Shown one piece after another: positions 52,042 to 60,090 of a stretch of DNA of 64,000 nt (the stretch's first letter is position 1; every line of letters begins with the position of its first letter). The DNA lies in NCBI RefSeq assembly GCF_002954245.1, contig NZ_PPTG01000022.1, forward strand, positions 112,991 to 176,990, read 5' to 3'. Both the position numbers and the translations under genes were made by a program. The notes below the pieces were generated by a model. The model was not told the DNA's origin and did not search any database. It saw only the letters and a list, made by a program, of their open reading frames with translations. Source of the stretch: Cryobacterium aureum. Lineage in GTDB: Bacteria > Actinomycetota > Actinomycetes > Actinomycetales > Microbacteriaceae.

Positions 52042-53007
52042 GTGGGACGATCCCGGGCCACGCACTACCGGCAACACCCCCGCGCACCACGGCCGCCCTC
52101 ATCGCCGCGGCCCCGGCCGGAGCCGATGAAGCAGCCTCGGGCGCTGACCGAGTCGGAGCGCGCCGCGGTTCTGGAGGTGCTGCGGTCGGAACGGTTCGTG
52201 GACAAGGCACCGGCGGAGATTCAGGCGATCCTCCTCGACGAGGGCACCTACCTGTGCTCGGTGGCGACGATGTATCGTTTGCTCCGCGCGCACGGCGAGA
52301 CCGGGGAGCGTCGCGCTCAGGCCGAGCACCCGGCACGGGTCAAGCCCGAACTCATCGCGACGGGACCCAACATGACCTGGTCGTGGGATATCTCGAAGAT
52401 CAAGGGTCCGGCCAAATGGTCGTACTTCCACCTCTATACGATCATCGACATTTACTCTCGGTACGTCGTCGGCTGGATGGTCGCCACCCGCGAATCCGCC
52501 GAGCTGGCCGAGCGGCTCTTGTTCGACACGATCGAGAAGCAAAACATTCGCCGCGATCAGTTGACGATCCACTCTGACAACGGGTCGTCGATGGCGTCGA
52601 AACCCGTCGCGTTTCTGCTCGTCGACCTCGGCGTGACCAAGTCGCACTCCCGCCCACATACCAGCAATGACAATCCATTCAGCGAATCGCATTTCAAAAT
52701 CCTGAAGTACCGGCCCGAGTTCCCCGACCGGTTCTACAGCCTCCCCGAGGCACGCTCATTCTGCACCGAATTCTACGACTGGTACAACGCTGAACATCGT
52801 CATTCGGGCATTGGAATGCATACCCCGTTCAACGTTCACTACGGCCGCGCCCCGGCCGTTCAGCACGCCCGTGCCCGCGTCCTCACGACGGCACATACCG
52901 AGCACCCCGAGCGCTTTGTGCGGCAGCATCCGCAGCCACCCACGTTCCCGACGACGACCTGGATCAACGAACCCACGAAGGAAGAAACGAACTCAATGAC
53001 CGGCTAA
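52042..53007 (+). CDS. IS3-family transposase, OrfB (integrase core)
   Basis: 321-aa catalytic frame with an HTH_21-like helix (APAEIQAILLDEGTYLCSVA) and an rve integrase core: WSWDISKIKGPAKWSY (first Asp), LTIHSDNGSSM (second Asp) and NDNPFSESHFKILKYRPEF (Glu). The frame is open upstream of GTG 52042 to about 51970 ([20 protein letters not shown] and CRAVGRSRATHYR, the typical OrfB start), so the active protein is probably an OrfA-OrfB fusion made by a -1 shift near 51970-51982. Appears intact. Confidence 0.88.
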   Translation: MGRSRATHYRQHPRAPRPPSSPRPRPEPMKQPRALTESERAAVLEVLRSERFVDKAPAEIQAILLDEGTYLCSVATMYRLLRAHGETGERRAQAEHPARVKPELIATGPNMTWSWDISKIKGPAKWSYFHLYTIIDIYSRYVVGWMVATRESAELAERLLFDTIEKQNIRRDQLTIHSDNGSSMASKPVAFLLVDLGVTKSHSRPHTSNDNPFSESHFKILKYRPEFPDRFYSLPEARSFCTEFYDWYNAEHRHSGIGMHTPFNVHYGRAPAVQHARARVLTTAHTEHPERFVRQHPQPPTFPTTTWINEPTKEETNSMTG

Positions 53008-53032
53008 AGAAACTGACTCATATAGGTCGACA

Positions 53033-53256
53033 TCTTCCGCAGCGCCGTCGTATTCGCCTCCGGCGCACCCGCAACATTGATCGAAACAGTGCCCTGGATG
53101 CGCAGCCCACAAGCTGACGCTGTGCGCGCGTCCATCGCCGCACACGACCCATCACGCCGCACGGCGCCGGACTACGACCACCCAACACCGGTCACACCCG
53201 ACGGCGGAACGCAAGTCTGGTTGAACGCCGCTCCCCGACAAGAGGACGACCTGTGA
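53033..53256 (+). pseudogene. C-terminal remnant of an unknown gene, cut by the IS3 element
   Basis: Open frame directly after the IS3 right end: FRSAVVFASGAPATLIETVP, WMRSPQADAVRASIAAHDPS and finally NAAPRQEDDL with TGA at 53256, overlapping the DUF4913 start by 4 bp. I cannot name the family. The tight overlap with DUF4913, a protein often next to conjugation genes in actinobacteria, suggests the gene belonged to a conjugative or integrative element. The rest is absent left of the IS. Confidence 0.55.
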
Positions 53257-53663
53257 ACGAGTTCGACGCACTCCGCGACGACGACGAAACAGAAGCTTCA
53301 GAAGAGGCCGTTCCGCAGCTGTTCTACGGATCGTCGGACGAGTTCATGCATGACCGGCTCCGGCATATGTACTCCCGCCGCGTCGGCCCCGGAAACGCGA
53401 GCTTTCGATGGGCGGCAAACTGGTGGAACTACCCCGAAGCTCTCGCCCGCATCGACGCCCTCTGGCGCGCCTGGGAACACCTCAGACTCGACGGCGCCAC
53501 CGGATCAAGCACTTGGTGGATCGAACACGCCAACCACCACATGCCAATCCTGCTCAGCACAGAAGGACCATTCGCAAAATCAGAAGACACAAACAAACCC
53601 GGTGAGCCACTGCCTTACACCGCACCGCCAGAAGGACTCTTCCCCGACATGCGCGAGAATTGA
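53253..53663 (+). CDS. DUF4913 domain protein
   Basis: 136-aa soluble protein. The DUF4913 pattern is clear: RWAANWWNYPEALARIDALW, RAWEHLRLDGATGSSTWWIE and HANHHMPILLSTEGPF, with the Trp pairs and the 'HxxxHMxxLL' box. Function unknown; commonly encoded in actinobacterial integrative/conjugative elements and plasmids. GTG 53253 overlaps the stop of the preceding remnant. Flanked by an IS3 element upstream and a gene-poor stretch downstream. Confidence 0.85.
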   Translation: MNEFDALRDDDETEASEEAVPQLFYGSSDEFMHDRLRHMYSRRVGPGNASFRWAANWWNYPEALARIDALWRAWEHLRLDGATGSSTWWIEHANHHMPILLSTEGPFAKSEDTNKPGEPLPYTAPPEGLFPDMREN

Positions 53664-54202
53664 ACGTGACTAACGATACGGGCCGCGCAATGTAAGGTCC
53701 TTATCCTGTCCCACGCAAAGGCTTTCGTGCAGACTATTCGTGACTATTCGTCGGGTGTGAATACAGCACACGGGGATTAGAGCCACAGCGCGTCAAATCT
53801 CTTCTTACCGCCACGGTTTGCGGCTCGGTCTTAGACACCTCATGACGTAGACAGCTCCTGCCAGAGACCCAGCGGCTGCTATAGTACGGATTAGGTTTAT
53901 TTACTGCCTTGCGTTCTAACTGTCAAACGCAAGATGCAAACTCCTCGGGCCCATGGCTTCGTTGGTTCATAAGTCAAGCGCGTTTCAGCGCTATACTCAT
54001 GCCCCGCCATTTAAGCAAACTCTAGTCCACGGCGATAGCGGAAGTCTTCGTGCGGCGAACTGAAGCTTGGTGCTTGCCGCCGCCACGATAGCCCCAGTCA
54101 ACCATCGTGTCTCGGGTCCGAGACAGTCCAGCGCTAGATCGCTGGAACGTTAGATCTGGCCTCGTCGGCGTTCTTACTCTCCTGCTACTTTGAAGGAATG
54201 AT
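53664..54202. other. Gene-poor, lower-GC stretch
   Basis: About 540 bp without a frame I trust. GC is visibly lower than the neighbours. It has no copies of the 24-nt element. A border of the mobile region may lie here. Confidence 0.35.
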
Positions 54203-54697
54203 TTGTTGAGGAATTCACGCATTGTGACAGTTAGCCTTCGTCACGATAGTTCTGCCATGCCGTCGGCGATCATTCGTGTCCACGTTAATCAGTTCGGTCA
54301 CGTCCCCGCCGTTCTGGTTGACCCCATAGATCGTAAGGGCCGGGTTGTTCATGGAACGTGGTTGGGCGCGGATCTTGATGATCGAGCTGACGGCACATCA
54401 TACATTAAAGTCGGGTCCAGAAAATGGAGACCGAATGCTGGCAGCGTTGCGCCCAAACCAAGCCACCTAATCTCCCGGTGCAAAACATGCGGTCGGGAGG
54501 CAATGTGTCGCAGAAACCCGTTCTTTGGACAGGGACTGTCTGTGTACGAATTCATTGTCGAATGTACGGCTTGCTCCCACGTCGAGTTGCTGCTCGGGCT
54601 CACCACCAATGTAGTTGAACCTCCGGCGGTTGAAAGCCGCGGACGTCGGACCAGGCTTCGCCGCTTCCTCTCCCTTCGTCGCGATGAGGCAGGTTGA
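54203..54697 (+). CDS. Hypothetical protein with a zinc-ribbon-like Cys set
   Basis: 164 aa from TTG 54203 (or 146 aa from ATG 54257). The front half is beta-rich (RVHVNQFGHVPAVLVDPIDR, VVHGTWLGADLDD). The back half has CKTCGREAMC and later CTACSHVELL, two CxxC pairs that would fit a zinc ribbon. The tail is Arg-rich. I do not recognise a family. GAAGGAA lies 10 bp before TTG 54203. It stands alone in a gene-poor stretch. Confidence 0.5.
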   Translation: MLRNSRIVTVSLRHDSSAMPSAIIRVHVNQFGHVPAVLVDPIDRKGRVVHGTWLGADLDDRADGTSYIKVGSRKWRPNAGSVAPKPSHLISRCKTCGREAMCRRNPFFGQGLSVYEFIVECTACSHVELLLGLTTNVVEPPAVESRGRRTRLRRFLSLRRDEAG

Positions 54698-54780
54698 AGA
54701 TATGTTGACGGTTTTCAAACCACCCAACACCTTCAATGCCCATTAATTTGCCCCCAAAACTGGGGTAGACACAGGTTAGG

Positions 54781-54813
54781 TTAATCGATCTCTATTTTCG
54801 TAGGATCGATTAA
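54781..54813. repeat. 10-bp perfect inverted repeat upstream of the surface module
   Basis: TTAATCGATC (54781-54790) and GATCGATTAA (54804-54813) around 13 nt, 88 bp before the next gene. It could be an operator or a hairpin ending the preceding transcript. AT-rich arms favour a protein-binding site. Confidence 0.5.
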
Positions 54814-54900
54814 GTCGATCTATAGCCTCCTGTATTGGGGTAGAAGCGTTTTTTGACAGTTACGCTTTCCGCCCGTTATATCTCTTTCGAAAGGCATTTC

Positions 54901-55431
54901 ATGCGTAAAATCACCCTTGCCACAGTTGCTCTTGCAGGCTCTATGGCCCTCATCGGCATCACGGCGGTTCCTGCATTCGCAGCCACAACAGGCGGAACCC
55001 CGGCAACAGTTACTATTGAGCCCGGCGCACTCTCCATCACTGTTCCCGGAACCGCAGCCCTCTCGACGGTAGTCCCCGGCGCTAGCTCCACTGTCACCTT
55101 GGGCGCTACCGTTGTGAGCGATGGCCGAGCTGGTACCACGAACTGGACTGCGACTGTCGTTCTTCCGGTATTGAGCGACGGTGCTACAACCCCCAAAACT
55201 ATCCCCACGACCACTGCCACATACTTGGCAACGGCGGCAACAGTGACCGGATCGCCCACACTAGCCGCAGTCACCACTCAAACCGACCTGTCTACTGCAA
55301 AAACTTCGCAGGTCACCACCGCGGTGAGCGGCAACAACACGGCTAGCTGGACTGCAACGCTCACGGTCCCCATCCCGGCTCAAGCCCTCGCAGCCGTCTA
55401 CACGGGGACTATGACACAGTCCGTTTCCTAA
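54901..55431 (+). CDS. Secreted WxL-like surface protein
   Basis: 176-aa exported protein. Signal peptide of 28-30 residues (MRKITLATVALAGSMALIGI, cleavage near AVPAFAA). The mature part is Thr/Ala/Val-rich beta sequence with two Trp-x-x repeats: GTTNWTATVVLPVL and NTASWTATLTVPIP, closing AAVYTGTMTQSVS. The plan (short, secreted, Trp-centred beta domain ending in 'Y.GT..qSV') resembles the WxL/DUF-type proteins that partner DUF916 membrane proteins in Gram-positives. ATG 54901 follows GAAAGG; the in-frame TTG 54853 would add 16 residues before the signal. The next gene encodes the matching DUF916-like protein. Confidence 0.68.
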   Translation: MRKITLATVALAGSMALIGITAVPAFAATTGGTPATVTIEPGALSITVPGTAALSTVVPGASSTVTLGATVVSDGRAGTTNWTATVVLPVLSDGATTPKTIPTTTATYLATAATVTGSPTLAAVTTQTDLSTAKTSQVTTAVSGNNTASWTATLTVPIPAQALAAVYTGTMTQSVS

Positions 55432-55445
55432 AACGATGACCAATA

Positions 55446-55481
55446 ATCGTTGGGTGACCGTGGAGACGGCCACCCAACGAT
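55446..55481 (+). terminator. Strong hairpin between the surface-module genes
   Basis: ATCGTTGGGTG (55446-55456) pairs with CACCCAACGAT (55471-55481), with an inner CCGT/ACGG (55458-55461, 55466-55469) stem. The 3' arm includes the A and T of the next gene's ATG (55480-55482). It could terminate or attenuate transcription, or hide the downstream start. Confidence 0.6.
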
Positions 55482-56559
55482 GAATAATGAAAATTTTCGT
55501 CCACCGCATGGTGGCAGAAGTCACCTAGGGGCTTTAGTTTTGCGGTCTGTATTCACAGTTCTCTGTCTGTTTTGCTTCGTATTAGCTCCAGCCGCGCCGA
55601 GCATAGCCCAATCCCTCCACCAAATGTTACCGACGGCCGTGATCACAGAAACGCCGCCACCGCCATCGGGAATTGGAGTGCAACTGCTCGATATTCCGGC
55701 TGCGACGCAAGATGATCCACGCGCCCAAACGTACATTGTTGACCGACTCGCACCCGGAGTAGAAATTCAACGTCGAATCCAGGTGCAAAACAATTCAGAC
55801 GCTACCCAACTGGTGCTGGTCTATCCGGGGGCAGCCACTATTAGCAATGGCACCTTTCTCGGTGGAAACGATCCAGCTGTAAACGATCTAACGACCTGGA
55901 CCTCAATCGATCAGCCGCAGGCTGAAATCACCGCTAATAATTCAACTGAAATTACGGTGACAATCGCCGTCCCTCCAGATGCGCCCGAGGGCGAGCAATA
56001 CGCAGTCATATGGGCCGAAGTACGCAGCGCGCCGGCCGATGGGTCCAATATCGTGCAGGCCAGCCGTACCGGCATACGCATTTATCTGTCCGTGGGACCA
56101 GGCAATGGGGCACCTGCCGATTTCGAAGTCACATCTCTCACCTCCAACAGAGATGCAGAGGGAAACCCAACCGTAACGACCCTTGTTTCCAATACTGGCG
56201 GGCGAGCCCTAGACATCACGGGTGAGCTGACTCTCACTGAAGGCCCGTCTGGCTTGTCAGCTGGCCCTTTCCCCTTACAACAAACAACAACAATTGCGCC
56301 CGGGGCGAATCAAAACGTCACGTTCGCGTTGGACGCCAACCTACCAAACGGGCCGTGGAAAGCACTACTCACACTGAAGAGTGGTCTGATCGAGCGTACG
56401 GCGATGGCAACCTTCACATTCCCCGACATTGGTCAAGGCGAGACTGTCACGCCAAACGAGCCGTCGCGCACACTCTGGATTATTCTCGGAGCAGGAGTCT
56501 TCGTTATCATCGGCGCAGTCTTGTGGTGGCTACGTCACAGGAACGCACGAAATAAATAA
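55480..56559 (+). CDS. DUF916-like membrane-anchored surface protein
   Basis: 359 aa from ATG 55480 (MNNENFRPP). A hydrophobic segment at about 20-45 (LRSVFTVLCLFCFVLAPAAP) is a signal peptide or N-terminal anchor. The extracytoplasmic part has a DUF916/WxL-binding-like beta domain: VDRLAPGVEIQRRIQVQNNS, QAEITANNSTEITVTIAVPP, YAVIWAEV, GIRIYLSVG. A C-terminal span (LWIILGAGVFVIIGAVLWWL) is followed by a basic tail, so the protein is anchored outside. This is the classic partner of WxL proteins. No ribosome site is visible; the start sits in the 3' arm of the hairpin, so expression may depend on it. Confidence 0.72.
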   Translation: MNNENFRPPHGGRSHLGALVLRSVFTVLCLFCFVLAPAAPSIAQSLHQMLPTAVITETPPPPSGIGVQLLDIPAATQDDPRAQTYIVDRLAPGVEIQRRIQVQNNSDATQLVLVYPGAATISNGTFLGGNDPAVNDLTTWTSIDQPQAEITANNSTEITVTIAVPPDAPEGEQYAVIWAEVRSAPADGSNIVQASRTGIRIYLSVGPGNGAPADFEVTSLTSNRDAEGNPTVTTLVSNTGGRALDITGELTLTEGPSGLSAGPFPLQQTTTIAPGANQNVTFALDANLPNGPWKALLTLKSGLIERTAMATFTFPDIGQGETVTPNEPSRTLWIILGAGVFVIIGAVLWWLRHRNARNK

Positions 56560-56590
56560 TTCACGGTACCGGTTGATGTAGAGCCTCAAT

Positions 56591-56990
56591 CTATCGGTCC
56601 TCCTTGATTGAACGGCACCACTGAATTCTGCGCCCATTCGATGATAAGCAGGACGAGGCTACCGAAATATTCCTGGAATATCGGATGCCGCCCTTGGAGG
56701 CGCAGTAGCCAGGCTCTTGCACTAGCCCGACCAGGCCTCCGATCGAGGCGATGTTGACGACAGATCCGCGCGAATTACTATTCACTTCCTGCTGGAAGAA
56801 TTGCGTAATCGCGAGCTTCGAGCCAATCCAGACGCCCTTCAGGTTGACAGCGATGGTTTTGTCGGAGTTCTCTTCACTCTCGTCGACGATTGTCGCAAGA
56901 CCCGTGAAGATGCCCGCGTTGTTGACCATCACATCGAGGCGTCCGTACTGGCTCACAGCGGTCTTGACGACCTCACTCATCTCCTCGAAC
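56591..56990 (-). pseudogene. Short-chain dehydrogenase fragment
   Basis: Middle part of an SDR enzyme: VSQYGRLDVMVNNAGIF (NNAG), DKTIAVNLKGVWIGSKLAIT, SRGSVVNIASIGGLVG (catalytic Ser region), YCASKGG (Tyr-x-x-x-Lys). The N-terminal nucleotide motif (TGxxxGIG) is missing, and after the YCASKGG box the frame drifts (IRYSRNISVASSCLSSNG), with stop at 56591. So both ends are lost or shifted. Adjacent to a transposase-type fragment in opposite orientation beginning at about 56988, so the break probably came from a mobile element. Confidence 0.72.
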
Positions 56991-57532
56991 AAGCTACGCC
57001 GCGAGCGGCGTGGGACTTGCTCGAGCACACGCCAGCGACCGAGCCGATCCCGCTGTCGGTGCTGGAAGCCAAAGCCTCAGAGTACCGGCGGGCTCGAGCG
57101 CGACGACAGTCAGACCTTCACCGGGCGTCGTTGACGATCTCCAAAACCGGGCAGGTTATGCCCGACGACAACGCGCGGCCGCAAACAGCGGATCAGTCAC
57201 TTGTGGAGGCCACCAAAGCGAACCGGCAGGTCTACTTTCAGGGCTACCAGGTCTCCCTGCCGACGACGTACGCCGACCGCACGTTCTACCGGACGATCAC
57301 CGACGACGCGTTCTTGCTCACCGATCCCGTCACCGCTGAGATCGTGTTCTCATTCCCGCTGCCGATGGTCGCGCTGAACGTCCGAGGCCGATACGTTGCC
57401 TCATACTCCCTCCAGGGCGTTGGCGTGGCCCACCCGACGAAGCCCTGGGAACGCAAGAACGCGGAATATCAGACACAGTTCGCCCAGCGTCAGACTGATC
57501 TCCCCGCAGTGCTCGGTGAGCCAGGGCGGTAG
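56988..57532 (+). pseudogene. C-terminal fragment, probably of a transposase/integrase
   Basis: Frame after the SDR break: TPRAAWDLLEHTPATEPIPL, SEYRRARARRQSDLHRASLT, YADRTFYRTITDDAFLLTDP, then a beta-rich end with FSFPLPMVALNVRGRYVASY. It ends at 57532. The Arg-rich helix and beta tail resemble C-terminal regions of integrase-core transposases such as IS481-type, but I cannot fix the family. Its 5' end is lost at the junction with the SDR fragment. Confidence 0.4.
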
Positions 57533-57639
57533 ATGTGCACGAAGCCATGAGACCCAGCGTCCACGAAGTGCTGAGATCCACTGTCCACGATGTCACGAGG
57601 TTACACACCAAGTCACCGGATTGGCGCTACCAACAAGCG

Positions 57640-57909
57640 CTACTCGCCACGCTGGGCCGTGTGGCGTTGCTTGCGCGGCCGCCGCTGGTCCTGACCTAAC
57701 CACAGCTCCATGGTGTCTTCAAACCCGGTCAACACCGACCCGGTCGGCCTGGGAACAGGCGTCGGTGGCTTCGGCGAGTAGTCCTGCCCCCCGGTGTATT
57801 TCGTCACCGAATCGCGGCTGACCCCCAACCGGCGGGCGATTTCACGGCCCGCGATTCCGTGGGAGTCGAGAGTTCTGATATTTTCTTGGACGGACATGGG
57901 TACCGTCAT
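57640..57909 (-). pseudogene. N-terminal fragment of an IS21-type transposase
   Basis: About 90 residues: MSVQENIRTLDSHGIAGREI, ARRLGVSRDSVTKYTGGQDY, then DTMELWLGQDQRRPRKQRHT and break. The helix-turn-helix start and 'RPRKQRHTA' box are those of IstA N-termini (compare LPKKQRHTGRR in the intact element at 46717, from which it differs clearly). Catalytic core missing. So a second IS21-like element was here. Confidence 0.68.
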
Positions 57910-58181
57910 CTGCTTTCTGTTCCCTTCCGGCGCGACCGCTTGGCAGTAGCTACGCCTTAAGGAATCGAGGGGTGGTGGGCCCATGTCCCCAACACTCTGG
58001 AGAAGGCCCCGGCCACCAGGTGATCTCAAACTCTGCGCATCCCTGAATCCACCGTCGTGGAGGGAAATGCCTGGCCTGATAATTAGCGCTCATTCGGCCC
58101 GAAACCAGCCACTGACTTGGCAGGAATCCAGCGCCGAAACGGCCTACACAGAGTTGATCACACACAGACGACTCGTGAAAA

Positions 58182-58613
58182 TCAATTGCGAGGTGCCGGC
58201 AACCGCCTGACGATCGCGGAGCACACGAGCACGACCCCCAGAGTCGACGGGTAGCCGCTTGCCGCGCCGTGCCCCAGAATGCCAGGTACGTCCTGTAACA
58301 ATGATGCCGGAGGTCCCGAGCTGATTCCGGTGAGTCCGGCGAACAACACGAACGCGACGATGAGGATGCCAGCAGTCAGACCAACGATCGGCCAGCGCCA
58401 CCCGACGAAGACGCTCAGCCCAGCGACGATGGAGATTGCGATCCTCGCCCAAGGGCCGGACCCAAAGCCACCCATCGTCAGAACCACCCATGCGACCGCA
58501 GTGGCGTAGTAGATCAGTACACCCGCCGCGACGCCAAGAAGCGCCTGCACTCCACGAGAAACTCTCCGTCGATCGACACGCCCTCGACTGTTCTCAGCAA
58601 CAATCCCTGACAT
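58182..58613 (-). CDS. Four-span membrane protein, unknown
   Basis: 143-aa protein with about four hydrophobic segments (ALLGVAAGVLIYYATAVAWV, PWARIAISIVAGLSVFVGW, PIVGLTAGILIVAFVLFAGL and TLGVVLVCSAIVRRL at the end) after a 25-residue basic lead. I do not recognise a family. ATG 58613 is chosen over the upstream codon at 58631. Single gene in a gene-poor stretch. Confidence 0.6.
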   Translation of the reverse strand: MSGIVAENSRGRVDRRRVSRGVQALLGVAAGVLIYYATAVAWVVLTMGGFGSGPWARIAISIVAGLSVFVGWRWPIVGLTAGILIVAFVLFAGLTGISSGPPASLLQDVPGILGHGAASGYPSTLGVVLVCSAIVRRLPAPRN

Positions 58614-59290
58614 AATCGATCCTTCTCTCACACTCGTATGGTCATCCTGGATTGGTTACGACCGGCCAAGCCTTGACTATGTCCAACGCTGCTCGCAGCT
58701 GTACCCACGGTAACCCCGACCCTAGCGACACTGCCGTTGCCAGCACATGCAACATCTACCGTTTGCCATCACCGCAGACGGTGCTGCGCAGAGTCCTAAC
58801 TGACCTCACGTAGATGGTATTGCCGGTATTCCGAACCCATTTTGACCCAGGTCTTGATCCATTCAAGTTCAAGCCCGATCGAAGTCTCCACGTTGAAGAT
58901 CTCTAGACGGAGCATCTTGTGGCATTACAGTTTGACGCTCGCTCATAAGGCCGTCTGGGCGAGAGGCCTCTTATTCCATGTCGCCACGAGCACGCGTTCC
59001 TATGCGACGAACTCTGCCGGAGTGATTATCGCCATCTCGCACAGTCGGGCAGGACGACGAGCAAGTTCAGCCACACACAAGTCATCGTGCGCGATTACCA
59101 ACCACTCGGTCGCCGAAGTAGATCACCCCACCAACTTTCGCCGCCAATTCAACCACCCGAACGCATGGATAGCTCAATAATTGGACACTCTCTCTCGCCA
59201 TGTCCGCAACAATGCCATTAAGTCGTTTTTAGGGCTTCTCCTGGCTAAATCTTTACATCAGAATCGCGCACGAACGACTGCAGTCGACAC
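58614..59290. other. Intergenic region, no supported gene
   Basis: About 675 bp. An ORF at 58842-59180 (112 aa) exists but has no family signs. The stretch is lower in GC. Nothing else seen. Confidence 0.35.
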
Positions 59291-59719
59291 TTAGTTCCGA
59301 TCGGTGTAATACGGATAAGGCGGGTAGACATATCCCATTCCCCAATAGGGTAAGAACCCATAGTAACCGTACGTGTCATGAAAGAAGACGGTGTCTTCAA
59401 CGAGATCGGGATCATAGGCTGGAGATCCGGCCACAGTGTCGGTCAGCAGGTTTAGGTGGACGTCTTTATCGTCGATATGAGTGATTGCATCGACAGGGAT
59501 AAAGGATTTACTTTTGCCAATACCAAGGAAACCGCCCGTGGCGACTTCAAAGAATCGTACTTTCTCTTCCCGCTCGTCGATCAGGAGAGCGTCCACTTTT
59601 CCGAGGTCGTTGCCGTCCTTGTCAAGAACTCGATGCCCTCGGATATCGGAATCCGTCGCGGCGATGGTCTTATCGGTGTCCTGTAGTCGGACGAGCCTGC
59701 TGCGCTCTGTGGAGGTCAT
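59291..59719 (-). CDS. PRC-barrel domain protein
   Basis: 142-aa soluble protein. PRC-barrel at about 20-95: DIRGHRVLDKDGNDLGKVDA, LLIDEREEKVRFFEVATGGF, LGIGKSKSFIPVDAITHIDD. The C-terminus is Tyr/Pro/Gly-rich (YGYYGFLPYWGMGYVYPPYP). PRC-barrels occur in RimM, photosystem H subunit and many stress proteins of actinobacteria; the function here is unknown. The start ATG 59719 has GAAAGGACATGA upstream. Single gene. Confidence 0.85.
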   Translation of the reverse strand: MTSTERSRLVRLQDTDKTIAATDSDIRGHRVLDKDGNDLGKVDALLIDEREEKVRFFEVATGGFLGIGKSKSFIPVDAITHIDDKDVHLNLLTDTVAGSPAYDPDLVEDTVFFHDTYGYYGFLPYWGMGYVYPPYPYYTDRN

Positions 59720-60090
59720 GATTCATGTCCTTTCAATCGTTTGTAAGAGTAAGAATTGCAGGGAAGCGTACACAAGAGGGGGCTGCGCATCGGGAGTCTC
59801 GGCTTCCTCCGTTCGATGACTCGGCGCCTTGATTGAGTAGTGACCGCACGGTTGCTCATCCTGAGGCCAGCAGGACAGTTTGCGCTCAATAACTCCTCGG
59901 CGCGGTACCGACATAGTGCGCTGCCGAGGTTTGGAACCATAATTAAAGAGTATGACTAAGGGTCCCCCCGGTCAAGGATGCGCATTGAGCGTTCGAAAAC
60001 CTCTGCGTGACTCTTTTTATTGCCTCATGTGAAAACGTTCGTTTTGGCATGGTCCATGACACGAGTGATGATATGTATTTTGGTGTTTGT
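59720..60090. other. Intergenic region
   Basis: About 370 bp between the PRC-barrel and MFS genes, lower GC. No gene or strong hairpin recognised. Confidence 0.35.

Larger units (their letters stand above)
51446..53032 (+). mobile_element. IS3-family insertion sequence, ends approximate
   Basis: Two-frame IS3 arrangement (orfA 51545-51982, orfB from about 51970). Likely ends are TGTCATCCGCATGAG at 51446 and TGACTCATATAGGTCGACA ending at 53032; the latter reversed is TGTCGACCTATATGAGTCA. These agree only partly and I see no target duplication, so the borders are tentative. It cuts off a gene whose tail continues at 53033. Confidence 0.6.

Noticed and set aside
54752..54765. CCCCA-AAAC-TGGGG hairpin after the zinc-ribbon-like gene
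   Set aside because: Five-base stem only, without T-run; could be chance.
58842..59180. A 112-aa plus-strand frame in the gene-poor stretch
   Set aside because: No ribosome site, Ser/His-rich with no family sign. A faint AraC-like end (NFRRQFNHP) is too weak to call a gene remnant.
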